From Tectiglobus sp051009975 (GTDB taxonomy: Bacteria > Pseudomonadota > Alphaproteobacteria > Rhizobiales > Hyphomicrobiaceae), in contig JBPCWA010000345.1 in the NCBI GenBank assembly GCA_051009975.1, forward strand, positions 1 to 6,203: a stretch of 6,203 nt of DNA, read 5' to 3'. The position numbers and the translations under genes are program-made. A model generated the notes under the pieces. That model saw nothing but the letters and a program-made list of their open reading frames with translations, was not told the origin of the DNA and did no database searches. Below, one piece after another: positions 1-5,622 of this stretch. The first letter of the stretch is position 1, and each line of letters begins with the position of its first letter.

Positions 1-1
1 T

Positions 2-403
2 GGTGGCATCTTCAAACTAACCGAAATGGAAACCATGAAGGCAGGTGAGAGCTACTCGTCCGCCGTGGGCCCCATTGTCGAGGGTGAACGCACACAGGTA
101 GGTTTGATCAAGAAAGCCAAGGGCACGGGTGCTCATCTTCATTCGCACCCGAACGAGCAATGGAACTACATCGTGCAAGGCAAACTCCGCGTTACGATCG
201 CCGATCACACAGAAATCGCAGGGCCGGGCACACTGCTTTACTTCCCGCCCAATGTTCAGCATGCCACTGTGGCGCTGCCCGAAGAGGACGTCTACTTCTT
301 TGTCGTGAAAGACCTGACACACGGCATCCACGGAAATCGGGCCGAGGGCCAGCCAGAGGGCGCCTATTACGAACCAGGCTTTGAGCCCAATAGTAAGCCC
401 TAA
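2..403 (+). CDS. Small cupin-domain protein, 5' end outside the window
   Basis: A single-domain cupin, a small beta-barrel that usually binds a metal ion or a small ligand. Its first in-window ATG is at 26, but the frame is open to the window edge. The residues before that ATG (GGIFKLTE) align with residues around 15-24 of the second cupin at 4905-5351, so the true start is probably upstream and roughly a dozen residues are missing. Counting from the ATG at 26, cupin motif 1 is GTGAHLHSHPNEQWNYIVQG, with likely metal ligands H39, H41 and E44. Motif 2 is PPNVQH, with H79. There is no signal peptide or membrane segment in the visible part, so it is probably cytosolic. The ModA-like gene follows on the same strand after about 50 bases, and co-transcription is likely. 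Substrate and enzymatic activity are unknown; it could equally be a ligand-binding or storage cupin. Confidence 0.88.
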   Translation, partial: GGIFKLTEMETMKAGESYSSAVGPIVEGERTQVGLIKKAKGTGAHLHSHPNEQWNYIVQGKLRVTIADHTEIAGPGTLLYFPPNVQHATVALPEEDVYFFVVKDLTHGIHGNRAEGQPEGAYYEPGFEPNSKP

Positions 404-453
404 GCGGGCAACTGAGGAGATGCCAAGCCACGAATATTGTGAAAATGGATCAA

Positions 454-1158
454 ATGATGGACATCAAAGTCTTGAGTGGCGGTGCTGCGAACGGATTGGT
501 CTCGGCGCTGGAACCATCCTTCCGAAAGGAGACTGGTTTTGGTGTTAGTGGTGACTTTGGCGCGGTTGGCGGAATGCGCGACCGCATCCTCGGTGGTGAG
601 GCGGTCGATTTGATACTGCTGACCAAAGCCATTGTAGCCGATCTTGACGCCAAAGGCATCGTAGTTGGTGACACAATCAGTAATGTCGGCACCGTTGCGA
701 CGTCCGTGGCCGTTCGAGACGGCGATTCCGCGCCCGATGTTTCGGACAGTGCAAGGTTGAAATCTGCTCTGCTTGCAGCCGACGCGATCTATTTTCCAGA
801 TCCCGAGAAGGCGACGGCAGGAATCCATTTCGCCAAAGTGCTTAGAGATCTTGGCATTCACGACATTGTTTCGAAAAACTTGAGAACTTTTCCAAACGGC
901 CAGACGGCAATGGCAGCGCTGGGGCAGGCTCCAGAGGAAAGTCCAATCGGTTCAACCCAGGTGACCGAAATCCTGAACACGGCTGGAGTAACACTGGTCG
1001 GTCGATTGCCGCCTGGCTACGAACTTGAGACGGTTTATACCGGCGCCGTTTCCGCTCGCGCCCAACACAAAGAACAAGCCGCAGCGCTTCTCACGATGTT
1101 GACGGACGCTGCAAACCAGTCCGTGCGAACGCAAAAAGGCTTCGGCGAGCCCAGATAG
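454..1158 (+). CDS. ModA-like substrate-binding domain protein without signal peptide
   Basis: This resembles the type 2 periplasmic binding fold of the molybdate-binding ModA/SBP_bac_11 group. The hallmarks are an N-terminal strand followed by a Gly/Ala-rich loop (IKVLSGGAANGLVSALEPSF), then GDFGAVGGMRDRI, GGEAVDLILLT, the middle segment YFPDPEKATAGIHFAKVL, and a C-terminal helix ending near KGFGEP. Its roughly 234 residues match the family. It begins directly with the first beta strand and has no signal peptide or lipobox, so it should stay in the cytosol and is unlikely to serve an ABC importer. The Ser expected in the second anion-binding loop of ModA is replaced by GAV, so molybdate binding is doubtful. 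Possible starts are GTG 439, ATG 445, ATG 454 and ATG 457. I chose 454 because homologues usually start next to the IKVL strand. A GAGGAG at 414-419 is too far from all of them, so the start is uncertain. Confidence 0.82.
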   Translation: MMDIKVLSGGAANGLVSALEPSFRKETGFGVSGDFGAVGGMRDRILGGEAVDLILLTKAIVADLDAKGIVVGDTISNVGTVATSVAVRDGDSAPDVSDSARLKSALLAADAIYFPDPEKATAGIHFAKVLRDLGIHDIVSKNLRTFPNGQTAMAALGQAPEESPIGSTQVTEILNTAGVTLVGRLPPGYELETVYTGAVSARAQHKEQAAALLTMLTDAANQSVRTQKGFGEPR

Positions 1159-1180
1159 GGTGTCGGCGATTCGGTGAGCT
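1159..1180. other. Convergent intergenic gap
   Basis: Only 22 bases separate the stop of the plus-strand ModA-like gene from the stop of the minus-strand dioxygenase. I see no convincing hairpin with a T-tract on either strand, so the two transcripts probably overlap at their 3' ends. Confidence 0.5.
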
Positions 1181-2032
1181 TCAGGCCGCGGGTAGTTTTG
1201 CCTCGTGCAACTCCAGCTGTTCATTGAAATTTTGCAAGTACCGCTGGAATGAATCGTCATGGCGTTGCGTTTCGTCAGAGCCAAAGTCAACTTTAGGGCT
1301 GGCTTGCAAATCGAAATGACCGTGTTCATCAGTGCCCCGAACCAGCGTTGCCGGCATTCGCACGGAACCAACGTTTTGTGTACGTGTCGAAATGTAACTA
1401 AGCGCCACGCCAATTCGTGGACCATCGGAACGGTTAGGCGCCGACTGATGTACGCAACACGTATGATGCAAGGAAAACTGACCAGGCTTCAACACACCGA
1501 AATCGGTCTGGCTCTTATCGAACCATTCGACAATGATTTGTCCGGCCGTGTTTACACTGCCTTCGACCATTTTGCTTCGCTGCATCAGCTGCCCTCTAAT
1601 GTGACTACCCTTGGCGAATTCAAGCGGGCCACTTGCCATTGAAACGTCCGACAGAGCCACCCAAGCTGTGACATGATCGTGCGGCCTGAGTGCGAAATAG
1701 GTCGAGTCCTGATGCCAGGCAGCAAATCCCTCGGAGTTGCCCGGCTTGACGAAGAAGCGACTGGTGTAGAGCACAATGTTGGGGCCCACTAGGCTCTCGA
1801 CTGCGTCCAGAATCGCTGGTGTTCGCATAAGTTCGTACACCCAACCGCACAGCAAATGCATGTTGTGGCGATACTTGCCGGAAAGGCTCATGATCGGACC
1901 GCCCAGATGCTGTTCGGTGTCTGACAGACATTGCCGATAGCGTGCCACTTGGTCGGGTGTTAGTCCGTCGCAAGGATAGAGGTATCCGTCGGCGCGATAT
2001 CGACTAACCTGCTCTTGATCAAGCCCGGGCAT
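1181..2032 (-). CDS. Phytanoyl-CoA dioxygenase (PhyH) family Fe(II)/2-oxoglutarate oxygenase
   Basis: A 283-residue non-haem iron oxygenase that should hydroxylate a small substrate using O2 and 2-oxoglutarate. The metal triad is readable: H107 and D109 in AAWHQDSTYF, and H195 in HHTCCVHQSAPNRSDGP. R206, in PRIGVALSYIS, is the likely 2-oxoglutarate anchor. The N-terminus (DQEQVSRYRADGYLYP) is the classic opening of the family and the length is normal. The start at 2032 is supported by GGAGGG at 2037-2042, four bases upstream. The frame stays open about 60 more codons upstream, but that stretch has no family similarity and is best read as leader. The gene converges on the ModA-like gene and lies downstream of the broken IclR regulator on the same strand. 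Bacterial members act on many substrates (secondary metabolites, ectoine, phosphonates, acyl-CoA), so the substrate is not assigned. The enzyme looks intact. Confidence 0.9.
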   Translation of the reverse strand: MPGLDQEQVSRYRADGYLYPCDGLTPDQVARYRQCLSDTEQHLGGPIMSLSGKYRHNMHLLCGWVYELMRTPAILDAVESLVGPNIVLYTSRFFVKPGNSEGFAAWHQDSTYFALRPHDHVTAWVALSDVSMASGPLEFAKGSHIRGQLMQRSKMVEGSVNTAGQIIVEWFDKSQTDFGVLKPGQFSLHHTCCVHQSAPNRSDGPRIGVALSYISTRTQNVGSVRMPATLVRGTDEHGHFDLQASPKVDFGSDETQRHDDSFQRYLQNFNEQLELHEAKLPAA

Positions 2033-2214
2033 CGTTCCCTCCAGTTCAGTGCTGCTCGGCGTCGCAAGAGAGCGCGTGCGAAACCTCCAAAAACAGACTG
2101 CGTTTTTCAGTCCACCTCGATATTGCTTTTCAGGAATTCGTTGGAGCGCACGGTCACTCCAAACCTTTGCTGTGTCAAACGAGGTCCACGACGTCACAGC
2201 GCGTCGGCCCAAAG
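2033..2214 (-). other. Leader/intergenic region upstream of the PhyH-family gene
   Basis: This non-coding stretch lies between the predicted transcription start and the start codon. On the minus strand it holds a weak stem, AAAAAC and GTTTTT, around 2090-2117. The in-frame open reading here is compositionally unlike the PhyH protein and shows no recognisable domain. No known riboswitch was recognised. Confidence 0.35.
2037..2042 (-). promoter_or_regulatory. Ribosome binding site of the PhyH-family gene
   Basis: On the minus strand GGAGGG is followed by four bases and then ATG at 2032. It is a near-perfect Shine-Dalgarno and decides the start against the longer open frame that begins at 2212. 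Confidence 0.75.
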
Positions 2215-2243
2215 ATTAAAATAGCGGTTTGAAAATGCGTCAA
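2215..2243 (-). promoter_or_regulatory. Sigma70-like promoter for the PhyH-family gene
   Basis: Reading the minus strand, TTGACG (2243-2238) and TTTAAT (2220-2215) are separated by exactly 17 bases, and each matches the sigma70 consensus at five of six positions. The -35 box overlaps the stop codon of the IclR remnant. Transcription would start near 2208, giving a leader of about 175 bases before the start codon at 2032. The call is by eye only. Confidence 0.45.
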
Positions 2244-3044
2244 TCGCTAAGTGTATAAATTGAGAAGAATCTCAACGCGTCCGCCATATCAGGCTCGAAC
2301 CCAAGTTCCAGCGAGATTGCAATGGCACACTTGATAACCAGTGGCGCGAGCTGGTTCAGCATGGTGCGATCGAGGCGAACTTGTGGGCCACGAAGATCGA
2401 TCGCTCCGACGATCTTGCCAGCGCTGTCGAATACAGTATCGGCTGCCGATGCTCCGCCTGGCAGCGTTTCGCCATGGCGAAACGCATAACCCATTCGCCG
2501 AATCTTGGTGAACTCGGATTTGCGGCGTTTGGGATCGGTAATCGTATCCTTGGTCACGGGTTTCAGTTGGGTTTGTTTGATGATTTCGTCGATTTTGTCG
2601 ACTCCGTCGCTCGGGAGGTAGGCCATGATCACCTTATCAGAGGCGCCGACGTATATCGGGTCAGAAGAACAAATCTTTGGTGCAATGCAAAGCTCGTAAT
2701 GCGCATTGACGGCGTCTGCCACCACGCGCTCCAGTCCACGCAGCACATCGAGGCAAATCGCTTCCCCAGTTGCCTGCACCAAACGCTCCATGTACGGGCG
2801 ACACAAACGGCGCATGCCAGCCAGGTAGAGTTGATGAAGCGATTGATGCCGGGGCCCAGAAATTGCGGTTAGTATGTTACTCACGGGTGACTAGGCCAGA
2901 TTTCACCAAAGTCGGCACCAGACGCAATGTCGTTGCCTCGTCTACCTCGACATTGCGGCCAAGTTCCGAAAGCCCGAGTGCAGTCTCACTGTCGGCAACT
3001 CAGAACCATAGCATGGCTGATGGTTCATCCTTTGAATACAAGCG
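2240..3044 (-). pseudogene. Broken IclR-family transcriptional regulator
   Basis: The longest frame (GTG 2884 to stop 2240, 214 codons) carries a good IclR effector-binding domain: LYLAGMRRLCRPYMERLVQA near the N-terminus, then TITDPKRRKSEFTKIRRMGY and VFDSAGKIVGAIDLRGPQVR. It lacks the DNA-binding part. That part is found just upstream in another minus-strand frame (about 2999 to 2880): ADSETALGLSELGRNV followed by ATTLRLVPTLVKSGLVTRE, a typical IclR winged helix. This frame ends in TAA at 2877-2879 and is cut at its 5' side by TGA at 3000-3002, beyond which DEPSAMLWF could be helix 1. Reaching the effector frame therefore needs a frameshift between about 2880 and 2850. Joined, the pieces give the usual IclR length of about 260 residues. 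It probably once controlled the divergent dehydrogenase remnant and perhaps the PhyH gene. A shortened effector-only protein from GTG 2884 is possible but unlikely to bind DNA. Confidence 0.82.
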
Positions 3045-3134
3045 TTATGCCCTTGTACGACCGAAACAGCTGAGAGTCCAAGGCGGGCTGGTTCGTCGTC
3101 GCAGTTGACGACTACGCTACAGGCGGGAGATTAG
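3045..3134. other. Divergent intergenic region between the IclR and dehydrogenase remnants
   Basis: About 90 bases lie between the likely 5' ends of two oppositely oriented broken genes. In intact loci of this kind such a gap carries both promoters and the IclR operator. I see no strong palindrome or promoter here, which fits decay. GGGAGA at 3125-3130 may be the relic ribosome binding site of the dehydrogenase. Confidence 0.35.
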
Positions 3135-3452
3135 ATCGTATCTGACAGACTTGCCGATGCAGTGGTATATCCGGCGCGAGTCGAGGGATTGGCCTGGCGA
3201 CAGCAAAGCGTCTTGTCGATGAAGGTCGCGCTGATATTGGCTTGGCGCGCAATCCGCGTTACAATTTTCCAGGTCTTTTTTGTTTAAGCCGATCTTGCGG
3301 ACCGGGAGGCGACCGACCAGATCCTGCAAACGATCATCGATTCACACGAAATCATCGGGCTCGCTAGCAATTGAGGCCTAAACGTGCTGCAGGGGGTCGA
3401 TGAGGTCGATCTCGACAGCTTCGATCGCACTATTGATCTCAATCTCAGTCGA
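3135..3452 (+). pseudogene. Short-chain dehydrogenase/reductase (SDR) remnant, 3' half missing
   Basis: Three plus-strand frames together spell the N-terminal half of an SDR oxidoreductase. SDRLADAVV (3141-3167) is followed, after a shift near 3168, by the nucleotide-binding motif ISGASRGIGLATAKRLVDEG (about 3167-3226, TGxxxGIG type) and GLARNP. A second shift at or near the T-run 3276-3281 leads to ADLADREATDQILQTIIDSH (from 3288), the degraded NNAG motif GLASN-stop-GLNVLQG, with TGA at 3372-3374, and DEVDLDSFDRTIDLNLS, the helix that precedes the catalytic Ser region. Similarity stops at about 3452. The catalytic Ser, the YxxxK motif and the C-terminus are absent, so only about 105 of some 250 codons remain. 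The probable former start codon is now ATC at 3135, after GGGAGA. It cannot make a working NAD(P)-dependent enzyme. It is divergent from the IclR remnant, its likely former regulator. Confidence 0.8.
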
Positions 3453-3495
3453 TACAACCAAACGCGGCCTGCCAACTGGGCACCGACAGGCCGCG
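3451..3495 (-). terminator. Rho-independent terminator of the cupin-amidohydrolase operon
   Basis: A perfect 9-base-pair stem, CGCGGCCTG (3463-3471) and CAGGCCGCG (3487-3495), encloses a 15-base loop. It starts 18 bases downstream of the amidohydrolase stop on the minus strand and is followed there by TTTGGTTG, a modest U-rich tail. The GC-rich stem is strong; the tail is weaker than ideal. Confidence 0.6.
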
Positions 3496-3513
3496 AATTT
3501 GTTTCTTCTTACA

Positions 3514-4836
3514 TCAAGCGTCGACTTTGCGCCAAGAGTCCGGTTCGGCCAGGATCACTTCTTTGCGCGCATGTCCAGGTCGACGATCGACGTAAACCAT
3601 GCCCTCCTTCATGACCATCTGTATCTTCTCGCGATCCTGAAGCACCTTGATGTCGTCGAGTGGATTGCCATCCAAGATCAATAGATCCGCTAGCTTACCT
3701 GCCTCTATCGTGCCAAGCGACTTGCCGAACCCGATCGCATTCGCTGCATTGCGCGTCGTCGTCAGCAGCGCATCCATTTCGCTCATGCCCAGATCGACGT
3801 AAACCTCAAGCTCACCTGCATTGGTGCCCATGCCTGGTTCGAGCCCCATATCGGTTCCCATCGCAATGGGGATGTCCATGTCGTAGCATTTCTGGAAGGT
3901 CTTGTAGCAACTGGGCTGGATCTGCTTCATTTTTTCAGTCACAAATTCAGCGGTGCCCACTTCCTTGCGGATCTCGATTGCATGATCGGTTCGATGCAGT
4001 AGCGTTGGGATCATCGGTTTGCCCGACCCTTTGATCAGTTCCAAAGATTCATTGGAGTGGAATACCATATGCTCGATTGTATCGACGCCGGTTTTGACCG
4101 CGTTGATCTGCGACTCAGGCGTGAAACAATGGCAGGCGCACGGCTTATTGAGGGCGTGCGCCTCATCCACGATCGCGTCGAGCTCTTCATAAGTCATATT
4201 GCGAATATCAGGCTCTTCATCATCAGTACCACCGCCGCCGGAGTGACAGGCCTTGATCACGTCGGCGCCCTGTCTAACTGCCAAACGGGCCTGACGGCGT
4301 AACTCCCACGGCCCGTCGCCGGTCATGAATGGGTCCGGGCGATATGCTGCCTTGGGCAAGATGAGGTCCAGATGCGAGCAGGTCATAATGGTCATGCCGG
4401 CAACCTGAATGCGTGGCCCTTGAATGCAGCCGGCATTGATGACGTCTCGCACAGCGCATGTCTCGAGCGTCATGAGACCACGCGACCCGATCTCACCCAT
4501 ATCGCGCAATGTTGTAAAACCCATCTCGAAGCATAGCTGTGCCTGGAACAGCATGTACATCTGTTGCAATTGCGGCGTGACTTCCCACTGCGCGACGCGA
4601 TAATTCTTGAAACAACGGTTGTTGAACTGCCCGATATGAATATGGATGTCCATCATGCCAGGCATCACGGTTTTACCGGTCGCTTGGATGATTTCGGCTT
4701 CCTCAGGAATCTTGACGCTCGCGGCCGGTCCAACCTCAGTAATCTTCTTACCGTCGACGAGAACAACTGCATCCTTGATCGGGTCGGCGCCGGTGCAATC
4801 AATCAGCGTTCCGGCCTTAATTGCTTTTACCGCCAT
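3514..4836 (-). CDS. Metal-dependent amidohydrolase (imidazolonepropionase/prolidase-like family)
   Basis: A 440-residue TIM-barrel hydrolase of the amidohydrolase superfamily, expected to cleave an amide or cyclic amide bond in the cytosol. The N-terminal beta-sandwich (LIDCTGADPIKDAVVLVDGK) leads to the metal motif PGMMDIHIHIG (H65, H67). The likely carboxylated lysine is K195 in ADVIKACHSGG. Further ligands are H236 in CACHCFTPESQ, H256 in DTIEHMVF and D329 in AMGTDMG. The C-terminal part (GTIEAGKLADLLILDGNPL) is typical, so every key residue is present and the length is normal. The ATG at 4836 is preceded by GGGAGAAG at 4843-4850. It lies 68 bases downstream of the second cupin on the same strand, suggesting an operon. 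Cysteines are unusually many (for instance C14, C75, C102, C127, C137, C153, C197, C233, C235). Family members hydrolyse dipeptides, pesticides and mycotoxin-type lactones or amides, so the substrate is left open. Confidence 0.92.
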   Translation of the reverse strand: MAVKAIKAGTLIDCTGADPIKDAVVLVDGKKITEVGPAASVKIPEEAEIIQATGKTVMPGMMDIHIHIGQFNNRCFKNYRVAQWEVTPQLQQMYMLFQAQLCFEMGFTTLRDMGEIGSRGLMTLETCAVRDVINAGCIQGPRIQVAGMTIMTCSHLDLILPKAAYRPDPFMTGDGPWELRRQARLAVRQGADVIKACHSGGGGTDDEEPDIRNMTYEELDAIVDEAHALNKPCACHCFTPESQINAVKTGVDTIEHMVFHSNESLELIKGSGKPMIPTLLHRTDHAIEIRKEVGTAEFVTEKMKQIQPSCYKTFQKCYDMDIPIAMGTDMGLEPGMGTNAGELEVYVDLGMSEMDALLTTTRNAANAIGFGKSLGTIEAGKLADLLILDGNPLDDIKVLQDREKIQMVMKEGMVYVDRRPGHARKEVILAEPDSWRKVDA

Positions 4837-4904
4837 ATGTTACTTCTCCCTGACGAATGACTTCGTGTTTTTGGTTGATTCAGTGGCAAATCGGATTACA
4901 TAAT

Positions 4905-5351
4905 TTATTCTTTGGGCTTGAAGCCTTCCATGTAGAGTGGGCCTTCCATGGTCCCATCGGTTGCCTTTCCGATTATGCCGTGTGAGAGGTCCTTGATCGC
5001 GAGGAAGATCACGTCTTCGTCAGGCGTGGCAACCATGGAATGTTCCATGTTGGCGGGCACGTAGACGATCGAGCCGGCAGGGACTTGGAACGACTGGCCG
5101 TCCATTTCGACTTGGAGGGTGCCTTGCAAGACGTAGTTGAACTGTTCATTGGGGTGCGAGTGGGGTCGCGATCCTGTGCCGCGTGGTTTTCGGATATAGC
5201 CAACCAGCATGCGCTCGCCTTCGACGACGCCGCCATGCGATGTTGAATAACCCGTGCCGGCTGGAACGATGTCCAAGCCTTCCATAGCAAATCTGTAGGT
5301 ACCATTGCCGCCTTTTATGGCGCCTTCGGTTTTTGTCGCTTCAGCTGACAT
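4905..5351 (-). CDS. Small cupin-domain protein, first gene of the amidohydrolase operon
   Basis: A complete 148-residue single-domain cupin, probably cytosolic. Motif 1 is GTGSRPHSHPNEQFNYVLQG, with putative metal ligands H64, H66 and E69. Motif 2 is PANMEH, with H104. The ATG at 5351 follows AGGGGA (5361-5366) at a spacing of nine bases. It is a paralogue of the truncated cupin at the left edge: from VEGER to the C-terminus I count about 51 identities over roughly 102 ungapped positions, including VKDL/IKDL and HGI near the end. It precedes the amidohydrolase by 68 bases and is probably co-transcribed with it. A role as auxiliary isomerase, dioxygenase or ligand binder for the same substrate is possible, but nothing in the sequence chooses between them. 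Confidence 0.92.
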   Translation of the reverse strand: MSAEATKTEGAIKGGNGTYRFAMEGLDIVPAGTGYSTSHGGVVEGERMLVGYIRKPRGTGSRPHSHPNEQFNYVLQGTLQVEMDGQSFQVPAGSIVYVPANMEHSMVATPDEDVIFLAIKDLSHGIIGKATDGTMEGPLYMEGFKPKE

Positions 5352-5426
5352 GATTGCGATTCCCCTTTATCGTCGCACGGACAGGTTCGCGGCATAGGCT
5401 CGGCCAGACGCAGCTCGCGGGTTCAT

Positions 5427-5456
5427 AGTGTAAACCACGATTTCATTTCTGAACAA
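5427..5456 (-). promoter_or_regulatory. Possible sigma70-type promoter for the cupin-amidohydrolase operon
   Basis: On the minus strand TTGTTC (5456-5451) and TACACT (5432-5427) are separated by 18 bases. Each keeps the strongest consensus positions but is imperfect. The start of transcription would fall near 5420, about 70 bases before the cupin ATG. Two palindromes lie just upstream, which supports a regulated promoter. Confidence 0.35.
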
Positions 5457-5469
5457 GCTAGAATTGAGA

Positions 5470-5499
5470 CAGGTACCTGCTGGAGTTTCACAATTGTGA
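5470..5499. promoter_or_regulatory. Paired palindromes, possible operator of the cupin-amidohydrolase operon
   Basis: Two perfect palindromes sit side by side: CAGGTACCTG (5470-5479) and TCACAATTGTGA (5488-5499), with centres 19 bases apart. They lie directly upstream of the putative -35 box, the position expected for an activator or dual regulator. The cognate protein is unknown; no intact regulator gene is present in the window. Confidence 0.35.
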
Positions 5500-5622
5500 T
5501 CATTGCAACTAATGGAAAGTTGGTCATTCCCTATGGCTCCGCTACGCCGCGTGCAGCGGCGCATTCTGCCATTTCCGATTGAGATTGCGATGACCTGGAT
5601 TTGCCAGGTGCACCGGTTGCCG
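5500..5622 (-). other. Stretch with possible 3' debris of the carbonic anhydrase
   Basis: No intact gene is visible. On the minus strand an alternative frame running from about 5665 down to a TAG at 5531-5533 reads CNFDDSASLQSMTATGAPGK, which resembles the segment after the CGG motif of beta-carbonic anhydrases, and a later fragment (MTNFPLVA) resembles their C-terminal part. Both matches are weak and rest on eye alone. Confidence 0.3.

Noticed and set aside
420..545. Small frame beginning at ATG 420, directly after GAGGAGA
   Set aside because: The ribosome binding site touches the ATG with no spacer, and the frame runs out of phase through the ModA-like gene without any recognisable sequence.
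2033..2212. N-terminal extension of the PhyH protein from 2212
   Set aside because: The extra 60 residues show no family similarity, while ATG 2032 has a strong Shine-Dalgarno and begins at the usual family N-terminus.
2260..2275. Inverted repeat TTGAGA-AGAA-TCTCAA
   Set aside because: It lies inside the C-terminal codons of the IclR frame, the stem is only six AT-containing pairs and no T-tract follows, so it is probably chance.
2381..3108. Plus-strand open frames (163 and 112 codons) over the IclR region
   Set aside because: They lie opposite clear IclR-domain coding sequence and show no recognisable domain; they are antisense shadows.
3117..3475. Minus-strand open frames of 70 and 63 codons between the IclR remnant and the amidohydrolase
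   Set aside because: They are antisense to the SDR remnant, whose motifs explain the same bases on the plus strand.
3384..3684. Plus-strand open frames of 76 and 94 codons
   Set aside because: The start of the first one is SDR debris (DEVDLDSFDRTIDLNLS) and the rest runs through the terminator into the antisense of the amidohydrolase.
5367..5564. Minus-strand open frame of 65 codons upstream of the second cupin
   Set aside because: It has no recognisable domain and covers the probable promoter and palindromes; coding is unlikely.
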